DNA of 64,000 nucleotides from RGIG4140 sp045638265. GTDB lineage: Bacteria; Pseudomonadota; Alphaproteobacteria; CAAHEQ01; UBA3637. Made by a program: the position numbers and the translations under genes. The stretch covers positions 20,099 through 84,098 of the forward strand of contig JAZUBA010000027.1 in NCBI GenBank assembly GCA_045638265.1, in the 5' to 3' direction. Every line of letters begins with the position of its first letter. Positions within the stretch are counted from its first letter, which is position 1. The notes under the pieces are model-generated. The model saw only the letters and a list, made by a program, of their open reading frames with translations, was not told the DNA's origin and ran no database searches. This document shows positions 34,220 to 43,756 of this stretch, piece by piece.

Positions 34220-35005
34220 TCAATTCCAAAATAAAAAAAGCAAAACAATGCCCAAAATAACCCGATAACAGGCGAACAAAGCAAAAGAGGCTGTTTTTAA
34301 CCAACGCATTAAAAACCAGACAGCAATCAAACCAAAAACGGCAGAAGTTATAATACCCAAGCCAATTTGAGATAAAAGCTCAGTAGAAAGTGTATTTTCC
34401 TGAAATGATTTAAACAACATATAAATAGCACCCAAAAAAATAATAGGAATAGACATCAACATTGAAAAACGAGCACTTTCTGTCCGAGAATATCCTAAAA
34501 AGCGAGCACAAGTCATTGTAATTCCTGAACGACTTGTCCCAGGAATAAGAGCCAAAGATTGTGCTATACCGATAAAAAGAGCATTTTTATATGTCATTTG
34601 TGTAATTGTTTTTTCACATGGTGCTTTTTTATCAATCACCCAAAGCAATATGCCGTAAAAAATAGATGTATACGCAATAATAATCGGTGAACGCAATGTT
34701 GTTTCAACAATATCGGCTAAAAAGAAACCAACAATTACAGCAGGAATAGTTGCAACAATTAATTCACACCCAAGTTTTTGTTCGACACCTTTATGCCAAA
34801 ACCCGACAAGCAAGCGATATATATCTTTAAAGAAAAAAGCACAAACCGCAAAAAGAGTACCTAAATGCAATGAAATATCCGTTAAAAGAGTTTGATTGGA
34901 AAAACCGAATTTTTCAGCCAAAATGAGATGTCCTGATGAACTGACAGGTAAAAACTCGGTCGCACTTTGTATAATTGAGAGCAAAAATGTGGATAATGTT
35001 GTCAT
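34220..35005 (-). CDS. uppP: Undecaprenyl-diphosphatase
   Basis: The 261-residue integral membrane enzyme recycles undecaprenyl diphosphate to the monophosphate carrier for envelope glycans. The motifs E-F-L-P-V-S-S-S-G-H (near residue 17) and P-G-T-S-R-S-G-I-T-M (near 160) carry the catalytic residues. Length fits the BacA/UppP family. It has its own promoter. Confidence 0.93.
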   Translation of the reverse strand: MTTLSTFLLSIIQSATEFLPVSSSGHLILAEKFGFSNQTLLTDISLHLGTLFAVCAFFFKDIYRLLVGFWHKGVEQKLGCELIVATIPAVIVGFFLADIVETTLRSPIIIAYTSIFYGILLWVIDKKAPCEKTITQMTYKNALFIGIAQSLALIPGTSRSGITMTCARFLGYSRTESARFSMLMSIPIIFLGAIYMLFKSFQENTLSTELLSQIGLGIITSAVFGLIAVWFLMRWLKTASFALFACYRVILGIVLLFLFWN

Positions 35006-35027
35006 ATGAACTCCTATTTAGTTATAA

Positions 35028-35056
35028 ATCATACCGATAGGAAACAAATCTGTCAA
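35028..35056 (-). promoter_or_regulatory. Promoter of uppP
   Basis: TTGACA (35056-35051), 17 bases, TATGAT (35033-35028) on the minus strand, 22 bases before the ATG. Confidence 0.6.
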
Positions 35057-35169
35057 TAAAAAAGCAATATAAAAACAGAATTTATTTTTTTTGCAGGATT
35101 TTTTATTTGCAATTTAAAAAAATTTGCGTAAAATAAGTAAAAGGTGTATTTTATCAATGAGGAATCCGT

Positions 35170-37158
35170 ATGAAAAAACATTTTCTTTTTACAGTTGCTG
35201 GTTTAGTTTTAACAGCTGTTAGCACGCAGGCACAACAAATTCAAGAACCAAATTTAATCGGATTAGAAAGCGGTTCAATTTTAATGTGTAAAGACAATCA
35301 ATGTGTTCAAACAAGCAGTGAAATGGTGCGTGATTATTTGTATAATCAAGTAAACGATCTAATGAATGCAAATATCGGACAGGAAGTAACATTATGTGAA
35401 GCGGATCCAACTCAACACAAATGTATTCAAAAAGGTATTGCTTTTCCCGTACAGTCAAAAACCATTCAAACAACAATTAAAATCGGACAAGCACAAATTG
35501 TAGATGCCAAACCCGTTAAAGATACCGCTAATGGTGTTGACATTATTCTTGACTATCATGTTCGGGCAGGAGAAACTTTTCCTCGTTGCCAAACATCATT
35601 AACACGTATTGGCATAGCCAGTGCGACAGATGTTAAAATGATGTCACCTCAATTTAACTGTCGTTTAACAGAGACGGGAAAAACAACATTTAGTATTGTT
35701 TACAATATTGAATATTTAGATATGGACACAGGTACAATCGGTGCCTTTTATACTGTTGATGCCAACAATGCGTTAAACGGTAGCAATGGTGGCTATATCT
35801 TAATGCAACTCAAAAAAGGATTGGAAATAGAAGCGGGTGAAATTTTTCCGTATCCAGCTCAATTAAAAGCTATCAAAAATGGAACAATGCCTCCTATTAA
35901 TGATCCGGAAATGCTAGAAAAAATGGGCGCATTCTGGTTAAAACCCACACCGTTTTTAAATTTAACAACTCCTTTGTTTGCTCCAAATAATTGTTTTGAA
36001 TTTGAAGGGGGTTGTTCTGCTGAAATGTTAAATGAGCCCAAAAAAGCTATCCCGCCAGCAGCAGAAAAAATAGCAAAACTTATTCCGGAAGGTGTTCCTG
36101 CTACTGTTGGATTGATACAACAAACAGTAACTTATGAAAATCCTCAAGAACCTGTTATGAAACAAACCGTTACAAGTAATCGTCAGGTTTTAGAAAACGA
36201 TAAGACTGTTTTTGAAGAAAAAGAAACAAAGCATTACATTCAACAAACACCAGATTCAGAACTTGTTGAAGAAACAGAAAAAACAGTGAAAGAAACAACA
36301 GGTAGCAAAGACAATGTTATTCCGGCCATTATGATGAAAAATGCCGAAAAAGAATATCAATCTTTAAAACAATTTGAAGCACAAGAAACAGTTGCCGGAC
36401 AAGTTACAACAGTAGATGGAAAAGAAATCAAAATTCCTGCCCGTACCATTGAGCAAACACAAGAAACAATTGAAAAACCAACAAATACTACGACAAGCAA
36501 CATTCAAATTATTACACCTGAAGGAGTAACATTATCTGATGAAGAAAGAGCCTACATTGAAAAAATTTCATTATCAGAAGAGGATATTATCAAAAGAATT
36601 GAAGCAAAAGATGCTGTTCTGCAAAATATAACTCAAAACCAACTCATACAGACAAATACAATACAAAACGAAGTTGCTCCAACATTACCACAGAAAACAC
36701 CTCAAGAACAAATCGATGTTACAGCAAAAACACCAGAAAAATCAGAAACAAACCCGATTAATGAAATTGCATTACCTGTGGTTCAGGTTTCTCAACGGGG
36801 TTTAACTCCAACACAAGATGTTGTTGTAACAAATCAAACAACTTTACCGGAAGCGACAAAATTACCTCAAAATATTATTCCAACTCCCCAAAAAAATGAT
36901 TCAGATACAAAAAAACAACCAGCTCAAATTCAAGAAGTGAAAACAGTAACTACAACGACAACAACAGAAACACCTCAACCGGAACAACCGATATATAACG
37001 TAAAAACAGCCAATCTTGAAATTTCGGATGATGTTGAAGAGTTTCCAATCATTGAAGATTATCCTGTTATTCAATCCGAAAACAATACCGTCAAGAAAGA
37101 CGGCGAATCAGTTTGGCAAAAAATGCGAAAAGGAATTAGCAACATTTTTTATTTCTAG
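35170..37158 (+). CDS. Secreted protein of unknown function with long Thr/Gln/Glu-rich tail
   Basis: The 662-residue product has a signal peptide (about 1-21, T-Q-A before Q-Q). A Cys-containing N-terminal part (about 22-285) has paired Cys residues (C-K-D-N-Q-C, C-E-A-D-P-T-Q-H-K-C). A long low-complexity region rich in Thr, Gln, Glu and Pro (about 300-640) ends in a short basic segment. The N-terminal part looks like a beta-rich periplasmic domain. I recognise no family. It is nine bases upstream of two M16 peptidase genes and probably co-transcribed with them. Confidence 0.75.
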   Translation: MKKHFLFTVAGLVLTAVSTQAQQIQEPNLIGLESGSILMCKDNQCVQTSSEMVRDYLYNQVNDLMNANIGQEVTLCEADPTQHKCIQKGIAFPVQSKTIQTTIKIGQAQIVDAKPVKDTANGVDIILDYHVRAGETFPRCQTSLTRIGIASATDVKMMSPQFNCRLTETGKTTFSIVYNIEYLDMDTGTIGAFYTVDANNALNGSNGGYILMQLKKGLEIEAGEIFPYPAQLKAIKNGTMPPINDPEMLEKMGAFWLKPTPFLNLTTPLFAPNNCFEFEGGCSAEMLNEPKKAIPPAAEKIAKLIPEGVPATVGLIQQTVTYENPQEPVMKQTVTSNRQVLENDKTVFEEKETKHYIQQTPDSELVEETEKTVKETTGSKDNVIPAIMMKNAEKEYQSLKQFEAQETVAGQVTTVDGKEIKIPARTIEQTQETIEKPTNTTTSNIQIITPEGVTLSDEERAYIEKISLSEEDIIKRIEAKDAVLQNITQNQLIQTNTIQNEVAPTLPQKTPQEQIDVTAKTPEKSETNPINEIALPVVQVSQRGLTPTQDVVVTNQTTLPEATKLPQNIIPTPQKNDSDTKKQPAQIQEVKTVTTTTTTETPQPEQPIYNVKTANLEISDDVEEFPIIEDYPVIQSENNTVKKDGESVWQKMRKGISNIFYF

Positions 37159-37166
37159 GATAAATA

Positions 37167-38483
37167 ATGATACAAACATCTCAACTGCCAAATGGCATTC
37201 GGGTTATAACCGATTCAATTCCTGAAGTTAATAAAGTTTATATGTCTTTTGCAATGTTGACAGGATCACAGGATGAACCTCGTGAATATGGTGGTTTATG
37301 CCATGTTTTAGAACACTCTTTGTTTTTAGGAACTCAAAACAAAACAGAAAAAGAAATCAGTCAAATCAGCAAATGGCTCGGTGGCAATTTAAATGCGGAA
37401 ACAAATCAGGATAAAACACGTTTAACGGTATCTGTTTTATCGGAAGATATTGAAACAGCTTTTGAATTAATGTCGGATATGATTCAAAATCCTATATTTC
37501 CCGAAGAATCCGTTGAAAAAGAAAAACAGGTTATTTTAACGGAAATAAGTGATATTCAGGAGGACGATGAAATATTAGCAGATAATCTTATTTTAAATGC
37601 TGCTTTTAAACAACAACCAATGGGTTTGCCAACCGAAGGAACGCCTAAAAAAGTTAAATCAATCACAGCTGATATGTTAAAAGCATTTCACAAAAAAAAT
37701 TACAGTGCCGACAAATTAATTATTACAGCTGTCGGAGGAATAACACATGAACAATGTGTCTCATTATCACACAAATATTTAAGTACTTTTTTACCTCAAC
37801 AAAAATCAGACAAAACACCTTCTCAATATTTAGGGGGAGACAGGCGAGAAATAGCAAATTATCCGGAAACAAATGTTTTTCGTTTGGGTTTTGAAGGATG
37901 TGCAATCCAAGATTTAAAATCTTTTGTAACAGCAGATATTTTATCAACCATTTATGAAGATTCATTATTTGATACATTAAGACAAGAACAAGGATTGCTA
38001 TACACAATTAAAGCTAATAATGATGCTTTTAAAAACACAGGTGTATTTATTATATCCGGATACTGTACACCTGAAAACACACCTGCCGTTATTCGTTCTT
38101 GCGTTGAGCAAATTGTGCAATCGGACAAATTAATTACCCCAGAAACATTAAAAATCGCACAAAAAAAATTAAAACTTGATTTAAGTTCAAATGACGGATC
38201 TATGGAAGATCGTGTTTTTTCTCACGAATTTGATATGCAATATTTCGGACGAATTATTCCTTTAAAAGAATATACAGAAATTATTGATTCTATTCATGTA
38301 TCTGATGTAAGACAAATGGCTAATAAGATTTTCACAAGCAGGCTTTCATTTGCCGGATACGGCACAGCCAAACATTTACCTCTATATCAACAAATAACGG
38401 ATTGGATAGCAGAAGCACGTCAAAATGATGGCAAATTAAAAATTCAAACATTGATAAAAAAACAAAAAAGCAAAGGGAAATAA
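37167..38483 (+). CDS. M16 family zinc peptidase (first of a tandem pair)
   Basis: The 438-residue product has the inverted zinc motif H-V-L-E-H (His46, Glu49, His50) and the downstream third ligand in E-K-E-K-Q-V-I-L-T-E. It then has the usual second M16 domain with an R-Q-E-Q-G-L-L-Y-T motif near residue 271. There is no signal peptide, so it is presumably cytoplasmic. The next gene, one base downstream, is a clear paralogue. In many proteobacterial pairs one member has lost zinc ligands; here both keep them. Confidence 0.88.
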   Translation: MIQTSQLPNGIRVITDSIPEVNKVYMSFAMLTGSQDEPREYGGLCHVLEHSLFLGTQNKTEKEISQISKWLGGNLNAETNQDKTRLTVSVLSEDIETAFELMSDMIQNPIFPEESVEKEKQVILTEISDIQEDDEILADNLILNAAFKQQPMGLPTEGTPKKVKSITADMLKAFHKKNYSADKLIITAVGGITHEQCVSLSHKYLSTFLPQQKSDKTPSQYLGGDRREIANYPETNVFRLGFEGCAIQDLKSFVTADILSTIYEDSLFDTLRQEQGLLYTIKANNDAFKNTGVFIISGYCTPENTPAVIRSCVEQIVQSDKLITPETLKIAQKKLKLDLSSNDGSMEDRVFSHEFDMQYFGRIIPLKEYTEIIDSIHVSDVRQMANKIFTSRLSFAGYGTAKHLPLYQQITDWIAEARQNDGKLKIQTLIKKQKSKGK

Positions 38484-38484
38484 A

Positions 38485-39738
38485 ATGATACAAACAACAG
38501 TATTATCAAATGGTATTCGGGTTGTAACCGATTCTTCAGATATGGCAGACAGTGTTACTTTGGGTGTTTGGGTGTCTGTTGGTGCTCGTTATGAAACGGC
38601 AGAAATTAATGGTATCTCTCATATGTTAGAACACATGGCTTTTAAAGGGACAACAACACGTTCATCTTTTGATATTTCAAAAGAAATTGAAGATGTCGGC
38701 GGTATGATTAATGCTTATACAGGCAAAGATATGACGGCTTATTATGTACGTGTATTAAAGGAAAATCAAGATTTAGGATTTGATATTATTTCTGACATTG
38801 TTCAACATTCCATTATGGATGAAACAGAATTAGAAAAAGAAAAAGGTGTTATTATTCAAGAAATCAATATGCAAAATGATACACCCGATGATTTGGTTTT
38901 TGATTATTACGCTTCTGTTGCTTATCCGGAGCAACCACTTGGTCGAGCTATTTTAGGAACGGCTGATACCGTTCGCTCAATCAGTAGTTCAGATTTGCTT
39001 GATTATATGCACACACAATATACAGCAGATCGCATGATTGTTAGTGCATCAGGTGCTGTTAATCATGAAGATTTTGTTGCTGCTTGCGAAAAAAAACTAA
39101 TTCACATTTCAACTCATAAAATGCCGTCAGCAGTATCAGCTATATATACGGGTGGTGAAAAAAGAGTTTTAAAACCACATGAACAGGTTAATTTAGTTTT
39201 GGGTTTTGAGGGATTAAATTATAACCATCCTGATTATTATACCGGCAGTGTTTTATCTGTTATTTTAGGTGGTGGCATGTCCTCTCGCTTATTTCAGGAA
39301 ATTCGTGAAAAGAGAGGTTTAGTCTATTCTATTTATGCGTTTAATTCTCCTGAACGTGATACAGGTACATTTGGCATTTACGCTGGTACAGGAGAAGATG
39401 AAGTGGCTGAATTAATGCCTGTTTTGTGTGATGAATTGTTGCGTTTACCACACACATTGACTGAAGAAGAAATTAACCGTGCAAAAGCACAATTAAAAGC
39501 TTCTGTTTTAATGCGTATGGAAAACATTTCCGGTCGTGCTCGTATGAATGCTGTAGATATGATTATCCATGAACGTATTGTTCCGAAACAAGAAGTAATT
39601 GATAAAATTAATACTATTGAAAAACAAGATTTAGAACGTGTTGCTTTGACAATATTAAAAGGAAAACCGACATTTTCTGCATTAGGTCCGATAAGCAAAG
39701 TTATGTCCTATGAAGAAATTGTACAACGATTGAAATAA
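38485..39738 (+). CDS. M16 family zinc peptidase (second of the pair), processing-peptidase-like
   Basis: The 417-residue product has H-M-L-E-H (His46, Glu49, His50), the Glu in E-K-G-V-I-I-Q-E, and R-E-K-R-G-L-V-Y-S-I in the second half. The close match to alphaproteobacterial proteins related to mitochondrial processing peptidase (G-T-F-G-I-Y-A-G-T-G) is notable. It is the more typical member of the pair. Stop and start of the two genes are one base apart, so they are coupled and may form a heterodimer. Confidence 0.9.
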   Translation: MIQTTVLSNGIRVVTDSSDMADSVTLGVWVSVGARYETAEINGISHMLEHMAFKGTTTRSSFDISKEIEDVGGMINAYTGKDMTAYYVRVLKENQDLGFDIISDIVQHSIMDETELEKEKGVIIQEINMQNDTPDDLVFDYYASVAYPEQPLGRAILGTADTVRSISSSDLLDYMHTQYTADRMIVSASGAVNHEDFVAACEKKLIHISTHKMPSAVSAIYTGGEKRVLKPHEQVNLVLGFEGLNYNHPDYYTGSVLSVILGGGMSSRLFQEIREKRGLVYSIYAFNSPERDTGTFGIYAGTGEDEVAELMPVLCDELLRLPHTLTEEEINRAKAQLKASVLMRMENISGRARMNAVDMIIHERIVPKQEVIDKINTIEKQDLERVALTILKGKPTFSALGPISKVMSYEEIVQRLK

Positions 39739-39819
39739 ACTTTCGCAAATAAAGTATTTCAATGTACAATTTTAAACCCTATGTATAAAAAAAACAAATA
39801 ACAGACATCGGAGAAATGT

Positions 39820-40473
39820 ATGCCTGATTTTAAAATTGAAGAAAATTTACACGTTTCAGGAGCAGTATTTGGGTTAGATGAAGCAGGGAGAGGTCCTTGG
39901 TGCGGACCGGTTGTTGCTGCTTGCGTTTATTGGCCAAATTTTGAAATACCTGAAGAATTGATAACACAAATTGACGATTCTAAAAAATTAACACCACTTA
40001 AAAGAGCTCGTTTGTATGAACAGATTATTTCTTCTAATGCCGTTTATGGTATTGGTATAGCTTCATCTTCTGAAATTGATGAATACAATATTTTAGAAGC
40101 AACTTTTTTAGCTATGAAAAGAGCATTAGAACAAGTAAAAACAAATCAACATTTAACACCGGCATATGCCCTAATTGACGGAAACAGATTGCCAAAAAAT
40201 TGGTCTTTACCGACAAAAGCCGTTATTAAAGGTGATCACTTATCTCTGTCTATTGCTTCTGCCTCAATTTTAGCAAAAGTAACGCGAGACAGATTAATGA
40301 CTGAAATGGCTCATTTATACCCACAATACGGATGGGAGAAAAATGCTGGATATGGTACAAAAGAACATATTGAAGCCATAGAAAAATATGGCATAACACC
40401 ATTTCATCGGCGATCATACGCACCAATAAAAAAATATTTACAAACACATACAAATAGTGTTGGTTCCCTATAA
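39820..40473 (+). CDS. rnhB: Ribonuclease HII
   Basis: The 217-residue enzyme cuts RNA at ribonucleotides embedded in DNA. The catalytic D-E-A-G-R-G-P motif (Asp20, Glu21) is intact. A further acidic residue occurs in L-I-D-G-N, and another in the region after K-G-D-H-L-S-L-S-I-A-S-A-S-I-L-A-K. A GGAG site precedes the ATG. It converges on the DUF167 gene with only five bases between stops and no visible terminator. Confidence 0.93.
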   Translation: MPDFKIEENLHVSGAVFGLDEAGRGPWCGPVVAACVYWPNFEIPEELITQIDDSKKLTPLKRARLYEQIISSNAVYGIGIASSSEIDEYNILEATFLAMKRALEQVKTNQHLTPAYALIDGNRLPKNWSLPTKAVIKGDHLSLSIASASILAKVTRDRLMTEMAHLYPQYGWEKNAGYGTKEHIEAIEKYGITPFHRRSYAPIKKYLQTHTNSVGSL

Positions 40474-40478
40474 ATCTG

Positions 40479-40772
40479 TTAAGAAATATGTTGTGAAATA
40501 ACAGTTTGAATGTCTTGTAATGAACAATCGGAAAGACGAATTGTTTTTTCGCGAGAAGTTTCACCTTTAACAATAATGATTTGTCGTTTTTTCAAATGAA
40601 AACAATCTGCCAAAAAATCAATCACGGCTTTATTAGCTTGCCCATCTACTGCCGGTGCTCTTAATGCAATTTTTAAAGCAGTATTATTCCAAATACCCTC
40701 TATACCAGACCGTTTGGCGTTGGGTAATACCCGAATTGATAATAAAACATCATTTTCTTTTTGTATAATCAT
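40479..40772 (-). CDS. DUF167/YggU family protein
   Basis: The 97-residue product carries the family pattern V-L-P-N-A-K-R-S, L-R-A-P-A-V-D-G-Q-A-N-K-A-V and G-E-T-S-R-E-K. It is a small alpha/beta protein, widespread and without a settled function. Single gene, convergent with rnhB. Confidence 0.9.
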   Translation of the reverse strand: MIIQKENDVLLSIRVLPNAKRSGIEGIWNNTALKIALRAPAVDGQANKAVIDFLADCFHLKKRQIIIVKGETSREKTIRLSDCSLQDIQTVISQHIS

Positions 40773-40850
40773 TCATTTTGTCCTTTACATGTATAAAAAT
40801 ATCTTTTTTTTATTGATTCGGCAAGTGTTTTTTTAAACATGTTAAACAAT

Positions 40851-40879
40851 TTGACATAATTTGAATTTTATGGTATAAT
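40851..40879 (+). promoter_or_regulatory. Consensus promoter for the unknown gene and glk
   Basis: TTGACA (40851-40856), 17 bases, TATAAT (40874-40879): a perfect match in both boxes, 30 bases before ATG 40910. Confidence 0.75.
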
Positions 40880-40909
40880 AATTGGACTTAATTAAATTCG
40901 GGTATTTAA

Positions 40910-41536
40910 ATGGAATATATTGAAGATTTTTATCAGGCATTGAAAAAAGAAATTCAAGAGGCAAGGGTTAATGTGGTGCTTTATGCACCCGCACTGACAA
41001 CCAAACAGTTATGTGCAAAAGAAGGTTGTATTTTTCGTAAAAAATCTTTGTTAACTGAATTAAAAGACTTTATATTTCAAGAAAATACGTTATTAGAGTA
41101 CACCGGGTCGCCACAAGAATTTTTTCCATTAGAGGCTTTTCAACCATTAGAATATCAAGTTGTATTAGAACCATTAACCGATATGCGTTTTGTAAAACCA
41201 TTAGAAGGTTTTGCTGAATCTTTTGCTATTATTGATGGCGAGGATGTTCTTTTTATGCCTTATGCACAACGTGGTGTTCCTGTTGGATTCCTGCAAAAAA
41301 AAAGCTTGATTGCGGCTCGTTTTTTTCAGCAAATTTATTCTCAAATCGTTCGACATGAGCGTATTTATAAAATAGGCGAACCAGATAATATATTTCTTAA
41401 TTTAGCACCGACTAAAGAGATAGAAAAAATTGTCAGAGCCGTTACTGATGAAATGAAAAAATATGTCGGTTCATCACAACATCAATTTAACCCATTTATC
41501 GCAAAAATAATCAACCAAAATAAAGAGGAGAATTAA
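40910..41536 (+). CDS. Unknown soluble protein coupled to glucokinase
   Basis: I do not recognise this 208-residue protein. It has no signal peptide or membrane segment and looks alpha/beta. Two Cys residues (near 39 and 44) sit in a C-A-K-E-G-C sequence. The middle is rich in Phe, Leu and Pro, and the C-terminal third is helical. It starts just after a consensus promoter and ends four bases before glk, so it should be made together with glucokinase and may regulate or assist sugar phosphate metabolism. Confidence 0.7.
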   Translation: MEYIEDFYQALKKEIQEARVNVVLYAPALTTKQLCAKEGCIFRKKSLLTELKDFIFQENTLLEYTGSPQEFFPLEAFQPLEYQVVLEPLTDMRFVKPLEGFAESFAIIDGEDVLFMPYAQRGVPVGFLQKKSLIAARFFQQIYSQIVRHERIYKIGEPDNIFLNLAPTKEIEKIVRAVTDEMKKYVGSSQHQFNPFIAKIINQNKEEN

Positions 41537-41540
41537 TTAT

Positions 41541-42740
41541 ATGAGAGCAAAAGAAGTTGTTTTAATTTCAGATATTGGCGGAACAAATGTCCGCTTTGGT
41601 TTGTACACAGAAGGTCAAACCGAAAAGGTGAATTTTGATGGCAAATATAAATGTGCTGAATTTCGTTCATTTGAAGAAGCCGTACAATTTTATTTATCTG
41701 AAAAAGAAATAAAACCAACTTTATGTGTAATTGGTGCCGCTGGTAATATGGATGAATTTACAGGTGAAATTTTATCTACTAATACACCTTGGAAAGCCAG
41801 TGTTCCTAAGTTAAAAGCAAAATGTCCGTTTTTCAAACATATTCGTATGGTAAATGATTTTGCTTTACAAGGATGGGCTTTATCTGAAATGACAACAGAT
41901 CAATATCGCCCTGTTTTTACACAACGTAACATTCCTGACTTAAAAACAGGAAAAATTGTTGTTATTGGACCAGGAACAGGATTGGGTACATGTTTAATTA
42001 TGCAGGATAGACAAAAACCGCAAACCATTTACACATCGGAAGCCGGACACAGTACAATGCCTCATGTTGATTTCGGAAATAAAAAAGATAATACCGACAG
42101 AGATTTATTGTTAGATATATTAAAAAAACACTATGATCACAAAGGTCAAAAACCAATTACCGAACACATCGTATCCGGAACAGGCATTACAAATGTTTAC
42201 CATGCATTCAAAGATGGTCATATTCCTGTATTCAAAAAAGACAGAATCCCTTCTGAAAAAATTGAAGATTTAGCAAAACAAGGAGACGAAATTGCTTTAA
42301 AAACCTTTAAATTTTTCAATGCTTATTTAGGCGCTCATGCCGGAAGTATGGCTGCTACAACCAAAACAGATAATATTTTCTTTTGTGGTGGATTAATGGC
42401 TAGTGATTGGGTTGTTGAACAATTGGAAAACACACCTGACTTTATGAAACAATTTACAGATCGTGCCGGTATGAGTGATGCAATGCATCAAGTGCGTTTT
42501 GTTGCCTCAACATATCGTGATATGTCCACATTAGGAGCTATTGTTCGTGCAAAACATTTAATTGAAGTAACAAATGCCGAACAAGAAACCCAAAGAGCAA
42601 ATCAAAATATTTTAGTTACATTAGCTGCATTGCAAGCTTTTGTTAGTGAACACTGTCCAGAAGCAATGAAAAGTGTTCAACGAGTTGCAAAAGCCATTGA
42701 ACGTTCTCAAAAAGTTAAAAATATGAGACAAAGAAGCTAA
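41541..42740 (+). CDS. glk: Glucokinase (ROK-unrelated Glk family) with C-terminal extension
   Basis: The product phosphorylates glucose with ATP. It has the phosphate loop I-S-D-I-G-G-T-N-V-R-F-G at the N-terminus, V-N-D-F-A-L-Q-G, and G-P-G-T-G-L-G-T. An E-A-G-H-S sequence and a G-G-L-M motif near residue 280 follow. At 399 residues it is about 70 longer than typical Glk; the extra C-terminal helical, basic segment (about 335-399) is not part of the catalytic fold I know. The ribosome site is GAGGAG. A strong terminator follows. Confidence 0.9.
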   Translation: MRAKEVVLISDIGGTNVRFGLYTEGQTEKVNFDGKYKCAEFRSFEEAVQFYLSEKEIKPTLCVIGAAGNMDEFTGEILSTNTPWKASVPKLKAKCPFFKHIRMVNDFALQGWALSEMTTDQYRPVFTQRNIPDLKTGKIVVIGPGTGLGTCLIMQDRQKPQTIYTSEAGHSTMPHVDFGNKKDNTDRDLLLDILKKHYDHKGQKPITEHIVSGTGITNVYHAFKDGHIPVFKKDRIPSEKIEDLAKQGDEIALKTFKFFNAYLGAHAGSMAATTKTDNIFFCGGLMASDWVVEQLENTPDFMKQFTDRAGMSDAMHQVRFVASTYRDMSTLGAIVRAKHLIEVTNAEQETQRANQNILVTLAALQAFVSEHCPEAMKSVQRVAKAIERSQKVKNMRQRS

Positions 42741-42749
42741 TACCCGTTC

Positions 42750-42779
42750 AAAAAATCCTCTCAAACGAGAGGATTTTTT
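42750..42779 (+). terminator. Intrinsic terminator of glk
   Basis: A 13-bp stem (42750-42762 with 42767-42779), loop AAAC, A/T tracts on both sides. Confidence 0.85.
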
Positions 42780-42787
42780 ATTCTAAA

Positions 42788-42818
42788 AAAATCCGCCAAT
42801 AACATATTAGCGGATTTT
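42788..42818 (-). terminator. Intrinsic terminator of ctrA
   Basis: AAAATCCGC (42788-42796) pairs with GCGGATTTT (42810-42818). Read on the minus strand, the stem is followed by a run of T, 24 bases after the ctrA stop. Confidence 0.75.
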
Positions 42819-42841
42819 AAAATAAAAATAGTTAAAACTCT

Positions 42842-43531
42842 TTATTTATCATTTATCGGTAAATCTTTTAAAATATATCCTCTACCCCAAACAGTTTGAA
42901 TATATTCTTCCTCTTTTGTTAGTTTTTCAATCTTACGACGAATTTTACACATAAAAACATCAATAATTTTCATTTCCGGTTCATCCATACCACCATATAA
43001 ATGATTTAAAAATTGTTCTTTATGAATAGTTGTACCTTTTCGCATCGCCAATAATTCAATCAAAGAATATTCTTTACTGGTTAAATTTAAAACTTTTCCG
43101 TCAATAGTAACAATTTTGGAATTTAAATTAATTTCCATACCACCTGTTCGAACAACAGCATCAGCATGGCCTTTGGCACGACGAACAATAGCATTAACCC
43201 GTGCAACCAATTCTGTTCTATCAAATGGTTTTGTCAAATAATCATCTGCACCACATCCAAATCCTTTTACTTTTTTATCCGGTGTTGTCAAGCCAGATAA
43301 AATTAAAACAGGGGTATCAATATGAGCATTGCGCAAACGCCGTAAAACTTCATATCCTTCCATATCAGGTAATAACAAATCTAAAATCACAATATCATAG
43401 TCATACGATTTAGCAAATTCTATACCGTCTTCACCCAAAAAGGCTGAATCAACAACCATTCCTTCTTTTTTAAGAATTAAAGAAATATTTTGACTGACTG
43501 TTTGATCATCTTCAATTAATAGTACACGCAT
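42842..43531 (-). CDS. ctrA: CtrA cell-cycle response regulator
   Basis: The 229-residue protein is an OmpR-type regulator: receiver domain with E-D-D near residue 7, phosphoacceptor Asp51 in V-I-L-D-L-L-L-P-D, then Lys in Y-L-T-K-P-F. A winged-helix DNA-binding domain ends in V-W-G-R-G-Y. The stretch L-N-H-L-Y-G-G-M-D-E-P-E is the alphaproteobacterial CtrA hallmark. CtrA controls division, motility and replication timing. I chose ATG 43531 with GAGG upstream. A TTAA-N7-TTAA site 34 bases upstream suggests autoregulation. The gene is divergent from a PleC/DivJ-type kinase. Confidence 0.95.
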   Translation of the reverse strand: MRVLLIEDDQTVSQNISLILKKEGMVVDSAFLGEDGIEFAKSYDYDIVILDLLLPDMEGYEVLRRLRNAHIDTPVLILSGLTTPDKKVKGFGCGADDYLTKPFDRTELVARVNAIVRRAKGHADAVVRTGGMEINLNSKIVTIDGKVLNLTSKEYSLIELLAMRKGTTIHKEQFLNHLYGGMDEPEMKIIDVFMCKIRRKIEKLTKEEEYIQTVWGRGYILKDLPINDK

Positions 43532-43564
43532 ATGAAACCTCATTCATTTGTTATATATTTCTAA

Positions 43565-43579
43565 TTAACTGTATGTTAA
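43565..43579. promoter_or_regulatory. CtrA box TTAA-N7-TTAA upstream of ctrA
   Basis: TTAA at 43565-43568 and 43576-43579 with exactly seven bases between. On the minus strand it lies just upstream of a TATATAAC -10-like sequence, the place an activator would bind. Such a site is known at ctrA in other Alphaproteobacteria. Confidence 0.6.
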
Positions 43580-43697
43580 TTTTTTATTTTTTGCAAGAAG
43601 AACTTACACAAAAATTAAAAAAAAGTGAATTTTTTTAAAAAAATAAATGTTTTTATGCTTCAAAACGCATTTTCTATACATAAGTTGAGGTGTTTTT

Positions 43698-43726
43698 TTG
43701 CACAGACTGATACTATTTGATATAAA
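43698..43726 (+). promoter_or_regulatory. Promoter of the histidine kinase gene
   Basis: TTGCAC (43698-43703), 17 bases, TATAAA (43721-43726), 30 bases before ATG 43757. Confidence 0.5.
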
Positions 43727-43756
43727 TCATCAAAATATATTGTAGAAAGAATAAAA

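Noticed and set aside
40473..40479. Terminator between rnhB and the DUF167 gene
   Set aside because: The stops are five bases apart and no hairpin with a T-run is visible, so the transcripts probably overlap.
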